A DNA stretch of 64,000 nucleotides from Marinobacter guineae. Its GTDB lineage: Bacteria > Pseudomonadota > Gammaproteobacteria > Pseudomonadales > Oleiphilaceae. Below, piece after piece: positions 9,213 through 17,172 of the stretch. The notes under the pieces are model-generated. The model did no database searches. It worked only from the letters and a program-made list of their open reading frames with translations, and was not told the DNA's origin. The position numbers and the translations under genes were made by a program. Where the stretch lies: positions 653,030 through 717,029 of the forward strand of contig NZ_KZ319340.1 of the NCBI RefSeq assembly GCF_002744735.1, given 5' to 3'. Every line of letters begins with the position of its first letter. Positions within the stretch are counted from its first letter, which is position 1.

Positions 9213-11649
9213 CCGGGTCGTCCGGCCATGGATGCTTCGGGTAGCGGCCCCGCATGTCCTTGCGCACTTCCGGGTAGACGTTCTGCCAGAAGCTGGCGAG
9301 ATCGGCCGTCACGGCCAGCGGGCGCTGGGCCGGTGACAGCAAATGAATAACGACCGGGACCTGGCCGTCAGCCACCCTGGGGGTTTCAGTCCAGCCGAAC
9401 AGGGCCTGAAGCTTGGCGGCCAGAACCGGTCCGTTCTCCGGGATATAATCGAGCCTGACCCGCTGACCGGTGGGAATGGTCAAAGCAACCGGCGCAAGAG
9501 CCAGCAGCTGTTGTTGTTTCGGGTAATCCAGGACATTGTTAAGAGCAGTCAGCAGGTCCATCCGGCTCAGATCTGACCAGCGCCTCATGCCGGCCATAAA
9601 CGGCCCCAGCCACTGCTCCAGGCTTGTCAGCAAGGCCGCATCACTGGTATCCGGCCAGTCATCGTCGGGGAACGTTTCGGCCAGCAGGCGGACACGGGCG
9701 CACCACTGGCGGCTGTCGTTCGTCCAGGGCAGGCATTCCAGCCCCTTCTTGCGGATGGCATTGATCAGGCCCTGCTGGACCAGAACCGGGTCCACCTGCT
9801 TCAGCGGTTTTTCCTGCAGCACCAGTTCACCCAGCTTCCTCACTCGCCTTGCCACCACCGTGCCCCGGGCGTCGTCCCACTGCGCCTCTTCGATCTCGCG
9901 GATGTGGCTGGCCAGATCCTGTTCCAGATCGGCGATATTCACCGGAGCGGCGAGATAAATGGTCGCCTCCCGCGCCTTGCCATCCAGCTCCGCGGCAACC
10001 AGCCAGTCGTTCCTGGCGAGAGGATCCTCCTCTCTCAGGACCGCCCCCTTGCCATTGCTGAGCTGATACCTTGGAGCCGGGCCCGGTCGCCGGCGCGCAA
10101 TACGATCCGGATAGGCCTGGGCCAGCAAACGGCCGACGTCGGTTTCAGTGGGCATTGTCGGACCACCGGGGCTGACTGAGCCACACAGGCGCTTGGCGGC
10201 CTGACGCACAGCCTTGAGGCGTGCAGGGTCCAACGAGCGATCACGACGCTCACCATGGAGCACGCGAATACGTTCGTGCATATCCGCCCCCGCCCCGGGG
10301 CCAAGCAGGTCACGTTCCCCCAGCAAGGCGGCCAGTTCCGCCGCAGGCACCTCTAAACCGAGCTCTCTGCCGCGCAACACCATATGGGCAAGGCGAGGAT
10401 GGATACCCAGCTCCCGGGCGGCCTTGCCATGATCGGTAATGGCACCATCCGCAGCCAGCATGTCCAGCCACTGCAGCAACGCCACTGCCTGCTGCCAGTG
10501 GGCCTGTGGCGGCTCATCGATCCACGCCACACTCGCGGCCTCACGGGCACCCCACTGGGCGAGTTCCAGCACCAGGGGTGCGAGGTCTGCCTCCAGAATC
10601 TCTGGCGGCGTGTACTCCGCAAGGCCGAACTGTTCCGATTCATTCCACAACCGGTAACAGATCCCAGGCTCTACCCGTCCCGCCCGGCCTTTTCTCTGTT
10701 CCGCGGAGGCCCGTGACACCCGGCCGGTCACCAAACGGGTCATACCACTGTTGGGGTCAAATACCGCACGGCGCTGCTGGCCGCTGTCGATCACTACCCG
10801 CACGCCTTCGATGGTCAGACTGGTTTCAGCAATGGCTGTGGCCAGCACCACTTTGCGCTGGCCTTCAGGCGGCGGAGAGATGGCCTGATCCTGTTGCTCC
10901 GATTTCAGGTTGCCATAGAGGGGTGCGATAAGCACATTGCCCGCCAGTTGTCCCCGAAGCTGTTGCTCCACGCGCCGGATCTCCCCGGCGCCCGGAAGAA
11001 ACACCAACACGGATCCGGTCTGATCCACCAGTGCCTCCTGAATGACCGCCGCCACCTGATCCACCACCCGGGTATTACGGGCCAGCGGACGGTACAACAC
11101 CTCCACCGGAAAGGCCCGGCCTTCACTGGTGATGACCGGCACATCCCCGAGCACCCTGGCAATCGGGGCGGTCTCCAGGGTTGCCGACATCACCAGCAAC
11201 CGAAGATCCTCTCGCAGCGCCTGCTGGGATTCCCGCACCAGGGCCAGACCAAGATCCGCCTGCAGGGAACGCTCGTGAAACTCGTCAAAAATCACTACTG
11301 CATAATCTTCCAGCATCGGATCGGCCTGGATCAGGCGGGTCAGGATGCCCTCGGTGACTACCTCAATCCGGGTTGCACTGGAGACGCGGGTATCCAGCCG
11401 GGTCCGGTAACCAACGGTCTGGCCTGCCTTTTCATTGAGCTGCTTTGCCATAAAGCGTGCAGCAGACCGGGCTGCCAGACGCCTTGGCTCCAGCATCAGG
11501 ATCCTGCCTTCCTGTCGCCAGGGCGCGTCCAGAAGAGCGAGGGGGACACGGGTGGTCTTGCCGGCCCCGGGCGGGGCCTGCAGGAGAGCGGTGTTGGTCT
11601 GGCCCAGGGCCCGTTTCAGCGCTGGAAGGATGGCGTCTATGGGGAGCAT
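9166..11649 (-). CDS. hrpB: ATP-dependent helicase HrpB
   Basis: An 827-residue DEAH/RHA helicase of normal HrpB length. Walker A is APPGAGKTTRVPLALL near residue 25, motif Ia EPRRLAARSAA, motif II DEFHE (DExH), motif III SATLE, motif V ATAIAETSLTIEG and motif VI QRKGRAGR. The C-terminal HrpB domain ends KHPWPDDPV. The natural RNA target in most bacteria is not established. It lies 50 bases downstream of the SCO gene on the same strand and overlaps the end of the convergent eIF-2B-like gene. No strong SD precedes ATG 11649. Confidence 0.93.
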   Translation of the reverse strand: MLPIDAILPALKRALGQTNTALLQAPPGAGKTTRVPLALLDAPWRQEGRILMLEPRRLAARSAARFMAKQLNEKAGQTVGYRTRLDTRVSSATRIEVVTEGILTRLIQADPMLEDYAVVIFDEFHERSLQADLGLALVRESQQALREDLRLLVMSATLETAPIARVLGDVPVITSEGRAFPVEVLYRPLARNTRVVDQVAAVIQEALVDQTGSVLVFLPGAGEIRRVEQQLRGQLAGNVLIAPLYGNLKSEQQDQAISPPPEGQRKVVLATAIAETSLTIEGVRVVIDSGQQRRAVFDPNSGMTRLVTGRVSRASAEQRKGRAGRVEPGICYRLWNESEQFGLAEYTPPEILEADLAPLVLELAQWGAREAASVAWIDEPPQAHWQQAVALLQWLDMLAADGAITDHGKAARELGIHPRLAHMVLRGRELGLEVPAAELAALLGERDLLGPGAGADMHERIRVLHGERRDRSLDPARLKAVRQAAKRLCGSVSPGGPTMPTETDVGRLLAQAYPDRIARRRPGPAPRYQLSNGKGAVLREEDPLARNDWLVAAELDGKAREATIYLAAPVNIADLEQDLASHIREIEEAQWDDARGTVVARRVRKLGELVLQEKPLKQVDPVLVQQGLINAIRKKGLECLPWTNDSRQWCARVRLLAETFPDDDWPDTSDAALLTSLEQWLGPFMAGMRRWSDLSRMDLLTALNNVLDYPKQQQLLALAPVALTIPTGQRVRLDYIPENGPVLAAKLQALFGWTETPRVADGQVPVVIHLLSPAQRPLAVTADLASFWQNVYPEVRKDMRGRYPKHPWPDDPVTAEAQQGTKKRPVR

Positions 11650-11699
11650 CGATGTCCGGGCGGTGGTTTATCTCGGCAGAGACCAGAACTTCGAAAGAA

Positions 11700-12365
11700 T
11701 CAGGAGCGGGCCCGTTCGTGATTTGCCTTTGCCCACTGGTAGATACGCTCGAAGGCTTCAGCCAGGTGTTCGGGATTATGCGGTGGCTGAATCACGGCAG
11801 CAAGCTCGCCATCGGGGTTCAGCAAGGCGAAATGGCCACTGTGGTCCACCAGCAATTCACCATCCACCTCCCGGTGCACGAACACCGCGCTCAGGCTTTT
11901 GGCCAGGGCACGCAACGTTTCCAGATCCCCGGTCAGTCCATGAAAATGCTCGCCAAAGAAATCGGTGTACTCCCTCAGCTTCTCCGGGGTGTCATGCTCT
12001 GGATCAGCGCTCACCAGCAGATAATCCGGTTGCGGCAGCTCGTCTGACAACAGCTGTTCCGTACGGCGCAGGTTCGCCATGGCCGCCGGGCAGATGTCCG
12101 GACAGTTGGTGTAGCCCACAAAGGCAAAGGTCCAGCGCCCCTTCAGGCTTTCCCGGGTCACCGTCTCGCCATTCTCATTCGTCAATGTGAACTCGGCCAG
12201 TTGCCGGGGCTGATCATACACATAGGTATTCAACTCTGTCAGCTCCGGTGCAGGCACCGGTTCCTGGCTACCAATCAGAAACACCTGGCGACCAACAACA
12301 AGGCCAAAGATCAGAAGCACAACCAACAGGAGACTGAAGAGGGTAAGGCGAATAGAGCTGTTCAT
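11700..12365 (-). CDS. SCO family copper chaperone (SCO1/SenC/PrrC)
   Basis: A membrane-anchored thioredoxin-fold protein of 221 residues: N-terminal anchor about residues 7-27 (LTLFSLLLVVLLIFGLVVG), copper-binding motif NCPDICPAAM (CxxxC) about residue 100, and the third ligand His in LLVDHSGHF about residue 172. SCO proteins insert copper into the CuA site of cytochrome oxidase subunit II or keep its cysteines reduced. It is the last assembly gene of the oxidase cluster on this strand. A large inverted repeat lies in the 147-base gap between it and cyoE. Confidence 0.9.
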   Translation of the reverse strand: MNSSIRLTLFSLLLVVLLIFGLVVGRQVFLIGSQEPVPAPELTELNTYVYDQPRQLAEFTLTNENGETVTRESLKGRWTFAFVGYTNCPDICPAAMANLRRTEQLLSDELPQPDYLLVSADPEHDTPEKLREYTDFFGEHFHGLTGDLETLRALAKSLSAVFVHREVDGELLVDHSGHFALLNPDGELAAVIQPPHNPEHLAEAFERIYQWAKANHERARS

Positions 12366-12390
12366 GGGACGTCCAGTTCAACTACGGAGT

Positions 12391-12495
12391 AGCGGGTGGG
12401 GACGGCTTTCCGAAACACGCTGTAAATACATCCATGTACGCTCGGCTCCGCCATCCATGGCTCCGCACGGTTTCGGAAAGCCGCCCCCACCCGCT
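12391..12495. repeat. Inverted repeat with conserved core, copy 1
   Basis: The left arm 12391-12416 and right arm 12470-12495 are complementary at 25 of 26 positions; the one mismatch becomes a G-U pair in minus-strand RNA. The 53-base centre contains ACATCCATG, ACGCT, GGCTCCGCCATCC and TGGCTCCGCAC. The same centre occurs at 33367-33424 between arms of a different sequence. It sits between cyoE and the SCO gene, inside their minus-strand transcript. Confidence 0.85.
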
Positions 12496-12512
12496 CTGGC
12501 AGAGTCGTGAAT

Positions 12513-13433
12513 TCAGAAAAACACAAAATGGTCCACAAGCAATACCACAAACAGCGCCATCAGGTAAGTGATGGAATACTTGAAGGTATTCAAAGCGACC
12601 CGTCGATCATCGCCTTTCAAGAGCCGGACAGCGTACTGCAGGAAGCGCAGCCCAAGGACCAGGGCGCCAGCCAGGTAGATCCAGCCGGACATGCCTGTGA
12701 CAAATGGTAGCAGGCTGACAGCCAGCAGCATCAGGGTGTAAAGCAGGATGTGGAGCTCGGTGAACTTGTTGCCGTGGGTAACCGGCAGCATGGGAATGCC
12801 GGCTTTGGCGTATTCCTCCTTGCGGTGAATCGCCAGGGCCCAGAAGTGCGGCGGGGTCCAGGCAAAGATGATCAGCACCAGGAGCAGGGCGTGGCCTTCC
12901 ACCTGACCAGTGACCGCGGTCCAGCCAAGGAGCGGGGGCATGGCACCGGCCAGACCCCCAATGGTGATGTTCTGGGGCGTGGCCCGTTTCAGGAACAGGG
13001 TGTAGACACCCGCATAACCAACCAGGGACGCCAGGGTCAGCCAGGCGGTCAGGTGGTTCACCTGCCACATGAGCACCGCCATGCCGACACAGGCAAGGAT
13101 AATCGCGAACAGGACGGCGTCCAGCGGTGAAATCTTTCCAGTTGCTACCGGCCGTTTGCGGGTGCGGGCCATTATGGTGTCAATCTTCTGGTCCACCACA
13201 TGGTTAACCACAGCCGCGGCCCCCGCCAGCAGGGCAATACCCAGATTACCCCAGAACAGGACGCCCCAGCCGGGCACACCCGGCGCCGCCAGTAACATGC
13301 CGATCACCGACGTCAGGATCATCAGCGCAACCACCCTGGGCTTGGTCAGCTCCAAGTAGTCCCGCCAGGAAATGGTTGTTCTGGATTCGCTCGCAATTGC
13401 CTGGGCCGGCAGTGCTTCCACTTGCTCGCTCAT
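12513..13433 (-). CDS. cyoE: Protohaem IX farnesyltransferase
   Basis: Makes haem O from haem B in the inner membrane, the first step towards haem A. It has 306 residues with about nine membrane segments of the UbiA superfamily. The two Asp-rich prenyl-binding regions are visible: NHVVDQKIDTIMARTRKRP (NxxxDxxxD type) and the second near WALAIHRKEEYAKAGIPML. It lies downstream of the haem A synthase gene with a 4-base overlap (ATGA), so haem O and haem A synthesis are translationally coupled. ctaB is an equivalent name. Confidence 0.94.
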   Translation of the reverse strand: MSEQVEALPAQAIASESRTTISWRDYLELTKPRVVALMILTSVIGMLLAAPGVPGWGVLFWGNLGIALLAGAAAVVNHVVDQKIDTIMARTRKRPVATGKISPLDAVLFAIILACVGMAVLMWQVNHLTAWLTLASLVGYAGVYTLFLKRATPQNITIGGLAGAMPPLLGWTAVTGQVEGHALLLVLIIFAWTPPHFWALAIHRKEEYAKAGIPMLPVTHGNKFTELHILLYTLMLLAVSLLPFVTGMSGWIYLAGALVLGLRFLQYAVRLLKGDDRRVALNTFKYSITYLMALFVVLLVDHFVFF

Positions 13434-14557
13434 GCCGTAACCTCCTGGTTCATTGTTGTTGTGTGTGTTGCGGTTTCAGTGTGCGTTGTCGGTAACAGCT
13501 GATGCTGCCAGATTAAATGAATGACTGACAGGAGCAATCCGGCACCCATGGCGTTATGGGCAACGGCGATGGACAAGGGAATATTGAACAGGACATTGGC
13601 CAGCCCAAGTAGAATCTGAGCGCTCAGAACCGCTGCCACCAGCCGGATGGCATTGTCCAGGCCGGTTTCACCACGACGGCGCCACATCAGGGTCAGCAAC
13701 GCGGCAAAGTACACCAGCACCACCATGGCGCCCACCCTATGCGTCAGATGAATGGCCACCCTCCCGTCAGCCGTCAGTTGACCACCAAGATAGTTCGGAC
13801 CTACATGCTGGGTGACATCAAAGCCGTGGCGAAAATCCATACCCTCGGGCCACCACTGGCCCTGACAGGTGGGCAGATCGGTGCAGGCCACAGCAGCATA
13901 ATTGGCTGCAGTCCAGGCACCGAGGGCGATCTGCATAACCACCAGCAGAAGCCCGCCATAAAGCCAGGGCCGGAATCCTGCCAAGGCACCAGCCCCCGTT
14001 TGTTCTCGCGCCGCCTCAGCGTTTGCCCGCCGCCTCAGCCGCAGGGTGAGCAGGGTAAGCAGACTGAGGGTGGTAAAGCCACCCAGCAGGTGCAGCGCCA
14101 CCACCTGCGGCCACAGCTTCAGGGTGACCGTCCACATGCCGAAGGCACCCTGCAGAATGATAAAACCCGCAATGAACAAAGGCAGCTTCACCGGCACACC
14201 ACAGCGCCGATGGCGAATCGCATAGGCGGCCAGGCCGAACACCAGAAGCCCGAGAGTTCCGGCGGCATAACGGTGAATCATTTCCGGCCAGCCTTTTTCA
14301 ACATCCACCGGTGTTTCCGGGAAACGCGCGTTGGCAATGGCAATACTGGATTCACTCTGGGGAACCGTCAGAAATCCATAACACCCGGGCCAATCGGGAC
14401 AACCAAGCCCCGCATGCACCAGTCGGGTCCATGCTCCGAGCATGATCACCACAACGGCCAACATAACCGCAAGCGTTGCCCACTTGGCCATGACCCGGGC
14501 CGCAGGCGGCGGTGAAAGGGATGACTGATTCAAGGCTGACCCTCCGGCTCTGGGCAT
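13430..14557 (-). CDS. ctaA: Haem A synthase (COX15/CtaA family)
   Basis: Hydroxylates haem O to haem A for the oxidase. It has 375 residues with eight membrane segments; the family landmarks are RLVHAGLGCPDWPGCYG after helix 1 and the paired histidines in MIHRYAAGTLGLL, HLLGGF, HLTHRVGAM and AHNAMGAG. The periplasmic Cys pair region (ACTDLPTCQGQWWP) is present. The start ATG 14557 overlaps the stop of the upstream gene by one base (TAATG), consistent with coupling, though a shorter start at the MAKWATLAV methionine is possible. Confidence 0.92.
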   Translation of the reverse strand: MPRAGGSALNQSSLSPPPAARVMAKWATLAVMLAVVVIMLGAWTRLVHAGLGCPDWPGCYGFLTVPQSESSIAIANARFPETPVDVEKGWPEMIHRYAAGTLGLLVFGLAAYAIRHRRCGVPVKLPLFIAGFIILQGAFGMWTVTLKLWPQVVALHLLGGFTTLSLLTLLTLRLRRRANAEAAREQTGAGALAGFRPWLYGGLLLVVMQIALGAWTAANYAAVACTDLPTCQGQWWPEGMDFRHGFDVTQHVGPNYLGGQLTADGRVAIHLTHRVGAMVVLVYFAALLTLMWRRRGETGLDNAIRLVAAVLSAQILLGLANVLFNIPLSIAVAHNAMGAGLLLSVIHLIWQHQLLPTTHTETATHTTTMNQEVTA

Positions 14558-15207
14558 TAACCGATCTGCGACAGTTTGAGAAGTCGCTTCAGGTCCTCAA
14601 GCATGTCTTTACCTGAATGCTCGGAACCGTAATGCATCATCATGTTGCCAAAGGGGTCCACCAACAGAATTCGTGGTTCAGTTGCTGGCTCGACGCCTGA
14701 CGGCCAGGCAGGCTGGGAGCCAGCAGCTGGAACAAGCCGCTCCATTGAGCTGTATTCCCGGGGCCAGCGGGCCTGCAGATCGGCTGGGACGCTGCCCAGT
14801 ACCGCCGCCCGTGAAACCCGGTGGGCGTTTTTGCCCAGGGCAATATTCACCTGGCGGGCAAGATAGAGCAACTCCTCACACTGGCTGCCGCACTCAGCGG
14901 CAACGACAATCATCATCCAGTTCGGGTCGACCACCTCCGGTCCGAAGCGCTCGGCCAGCGGGGCACCCGTTGATGCTTCCAGGTTCAGAGCAGACACAGG
15001 TGCCACAGGCTTGAGCAGGACACCATTGTTGGTGTGGCCAGCAGGATTCAGCCAGCCGGTGTAAAACATGATGGTTGCGACAATCATCGGGCCAAACCCC
15101 AGAGCAAACAGAAGGAAGGCGGTCCGGCGGCCACGGCGGGCCTGTTCCGGGGTTGGTCCTTCATTCTGCTTCTGGTCGGATATCCGGTTAGCCATCGTCA
15201 TTGTCAT
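14557..15207 (-). CDS. Oxidase-cluster thioredoxin-like membrane-anchored protein
   Basis: A 216-residue protein with one anchor (about residues 31-51, TAFLLFALGFGPMIVATIMFY) and a periplasmic domain resembling SCO/thioredoxin folds. A CxxxC lies in AAECGSQCEELL, and PRILLVDPFGNMMMHY matches the strand carrying the SCO histidine, although here no histidine precedes FGN. It occupies the place of the conserved hypothetical gene between surf1 and cox15 in pseudomonad oxidase clusters and is probably an assembly or redox factor. The start ATG 15207 has AGGAG 7 bases upstream and overlaps surf1 by 20 bases. Confidence 0.75.
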   Translation of the reverse strand: MTMTMANRISDQKQNEGPTPEQARRGRRTAFLLFALGFGPMIVATIMFYTGWLNPAGHTNNGVLLKPVAPVSALNLEASTGAPLAERFGPEVVDPNWMMIVVAAECGSQCEELLYLARQVNIALGKNAHRVSRAAVLGSVPADLQARWPREYSSMERLVPAAGSQPAWPSGVEPATEPRILLVDPFGNMMMHYGSEHSGKDMLEDLKRLLKLSQIG

Positions 15208-15925
15208 TATTGGCTCCTGTCTTTCGGTAACTCGCTACTACAGTCAATATAGTCAGCGCCACGGCCAGCGCAAACCATTGGGTTGCATATCCATAATGGG
15301 TTTGTGGTCCCATAAGATCCGGCTCCCAGTCGGCCCGGTAAGCGCCGGGCTGTTGGCCGCCGGAGAGGCGGACAATCCTGCCGGGAAGCTCCGGAATTTC
15401 GGCGCGGGCCGCCTCTTCGGAGAGGCTTTGCACTCGCCGGGGCCATTGGCCACCTACTGCTGGCTGGTCCACCAGTACCGGCGGCACCGGGTAATCGCTG
15501 ATCCGCCCCTCCAGCGTGAAAACGCCTTCCGGCGAGGAAACTTCCGGAAGCTGGTCCCGGGTCCGGAGCGCTTGCACCCAGCCGCGATTGACCACCACCG
15601 GCGGACCTGCAAAGGGGCGAAACTCGGTAAGGACTTCATACCCGGGCACACCGTCCCGGGTCCGGTTATCCAGAAGCCAACTCCGGTTTCCGTAAAGACC
15701 GGTCAGGGTCACCGGCCGGCCATTGCTCAGATCCCGAGCCACCATGTCGGACCAATCCAGGTTTTCAGCCTCCTGTTGCCACTGATCCAGCAGTAGCTGT
15801 TTCTCCGCTGCCCGGTTGAGCTGCCAGATACCCAGGCTGATCAGAACCGGCAGGAAGACCCCACTGAATACCAGCAACCGCCAGTCGAACTGCCAGTGGC
15901 GGCGTTGGCGCTGCGAATCAGACAT
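15188..15925 (-). CDS. SURF1 family oxidase assembly protein
   Basis: A 245-residue protein with the two-helix hairpin topology of SURF1/Shy1: N-terminal helix about residues 15-33 (RLLVFSGVFLPVLISLGIWQLNRA), a periplasmic domain with NRSWLLDNRTRDGVPGYEV and VVVNRGWV, and a C-terminal helix with HYGYATQWFALAVAL. The family helps insert haem A into subunit I. It heads a minus-strand run surf1 - thioredoxin-like - ctaA - cyoE - SCO with overlapping junctions. The DUF2909 gene diverges from it. Confidence 0.92.
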   Translation of the reverse strand: MSDSQRQRRHWQFDWRLLVFSGVFLPVLISLGIWQLNRAAEKQLLLDQWQQEAENLDWSDMVARDLSNGRPVTLTGLYGNRSWLLDNRTRDGVPGYEVLTEFRPFAGPPVVVNRGWVQALRTRDQLPEVSSPEGVFTLEGRISDYPVPPVLVDQPAVGGQWPRRVQSLSEEAARAEIPELPGRIVRLSGGQQPGAYRADWEPDLMGPQTHYGYATQWFALAVALTILTVVASYRKTGANNDNDDG

Positions 15926-16005
15926 GCTCTGCTATAGTGACCTCATCGAGTCCGGAAAACCTTCCGGACCGTACATTCACAACACCAATAAAAACAGGAA
16001 GCCCC

Positions 16006-16209
16006 ATGCTCAAGGCCGTTATCGTTGTGTTGATGCTTGCCGTCGTGGTCAGCCTGTTCAGTGGCCTGTTCTTTCTCATCAAGGATGGTGGCAAAACCAA
16101 TCGGGTGGTGAACTCCCTGGCGGTTCGGGTCACGCTTAGCATACTGCTCCTGGCGGTGATTCTTATTGCGCTCTGGCAAGGGAGCCTGACGTTGAATCCG
16201 ACTCCCTGA
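16006..16209 (+). CDS. DUF2909 twin-transmembrane protein
   Basis: A 67-residue protein with two hydrophobic helices (MLKAVIVVLMLAVVVSLFSG and a second ending LLLAVILIALWQG) joined by a charged loop FLIKDGGKTNRVVNSLAVR. This matches the small DUF2909 protein that accompanies pseudomonad aa3 oxidase genes. It is encoded opposite to its neighbours, between surf1 and coxC. ATG 16006 is preceded by AGGAAG; a longer open frame back to 15937 lacks family similarity. The role is unknown, probably an oxidase accessory. Confidence 0.75.
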   Translation: MLKAVIVVLMLAVVVSLFSGLFFLIKDGGKTNRVVNSLAVRVTLSILLLAVILIALWQGSLTLNPTP

Positions 16210-16218
16210 CCCGGTACG

Positions 16219-17106
16219 TCATATGATGTAGACAAACACGAACAGACCCAGCCACACCACATCCACGAAATGCCAGTACCACGCCGCGGCCTCGAAACCG
16301 AAATGACTGTCGGCGGTGAAATGGCCCTTATTGATGCGCATCAGCATGATGAACAGCATCAGCGTTCCCAGTGTCACATGGGCACCGTGAAAACCGGTCA
16401 ACATGAAGAAGGTGCTGCCGTAGATACCAGACTCCAGCGTCAGATTCAGATCCTGGTACGCGTGCATGTACTCCTCGGCCTGCAGCACCAGAAAGCCGAC
16501 GGCCAACAGAATCGTGGCAATCATCCAGATCTTGACCTTGGCCCGGTTGCCCGCTTTCAGCGCATGATGAGCAACGGTGATGGTGAACGAAGAGGTCACC
16601 AGCAAAATGGTGTTTATCAGCGGCAGGCCCCAGGGTCCGATGATGGCATCTGCCGGGGGATAGGCCTGGGGGTCCGGAGTCTGAATCAGCGGCCAGGTAG
16701 CCTGGAAACCCTCCCAGAGCATATTTGAGCTGCCCCGGTCCCCCTCACCGCCCAGCCACGGCACGGCGAACACCCGGACATAGAACAGGGCGCCGAAAAA
16801 GGCCGCAAAGAACATGACCTCGGAAAAAATGAACCAGCTCATCCCCCAACGGAATGACCGATCCATCTGCGGGCTGTAGAGCCCCGCCCGGCTTTCCCGG
16901 ATAACATTGCCAAACCAGCCGAACAGCATGTAGGCCATGATCAATGCGCCAACCAGGAACATGATCCAGGCACCCGTGGTGCTTTCACCCTGTTGTCCGT
17001 TGACCATGATGGACGCGGCACCGTAAAGGGTTACCCCCAGGCCGACCGTGGCAATGATCGGCCACTTGCTTTGTTCCGGAACGTAATAGCTCTGGTTCTC
17101 CGCCAT
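16219..17106 (-). CDS. coxC: Cytochrome c oxidase subunit III
   Basis: A 295-residue subunit III with seven helices. Landmarks are YYVPEQSKWPIIATVG at the N-terminus, SEVMFFAAFFGALFYVR (helix III with the conserved Glu), LLVTSSFTITVAHHAL, GFHGAHVTLGTLML and AAAWYWHFVDVVWLGLF. It lies 66 bases downstream of coxA; in pseudomonads this interval holds cox11 (ctaG), which is missing here. It converges with the DUF2909 gene, leaving 9 bases between the stops. Confidence 0.96.
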   Translation of the reverse strand: MAENQSYYVPEQSKWPIIATVGLGVTLYGAASIMVNGQQGESTTGAWIMFLVGALIMAYMLFGWFGNVIRESRAGLYSPQMDRSFRWGMSWFIFSEVMFFAAFFGALFYVRVFAVPWLGGEGDRGSSNMLWEGFQATWPLIQTPDPQAYPPADAIIGPWGLPLINTILLVTSSFTITVAHHALKAGNRAKVKIWMIATILLAVGFLVLQAEEYMHAYQDLNLTLESGIYGSTFFMLTGFHGAHVTLGTLMLFIMLMRINKGHFTADSHFGFEAAAWYWHFVDVVWLGLFVFVYII

Positions 17107-17172
17107 GACAATCTCCGATGGCTCGTTCGTTATTAATTGTTGTTGTCGTGCAGCAAATACAAACTCACGCCC

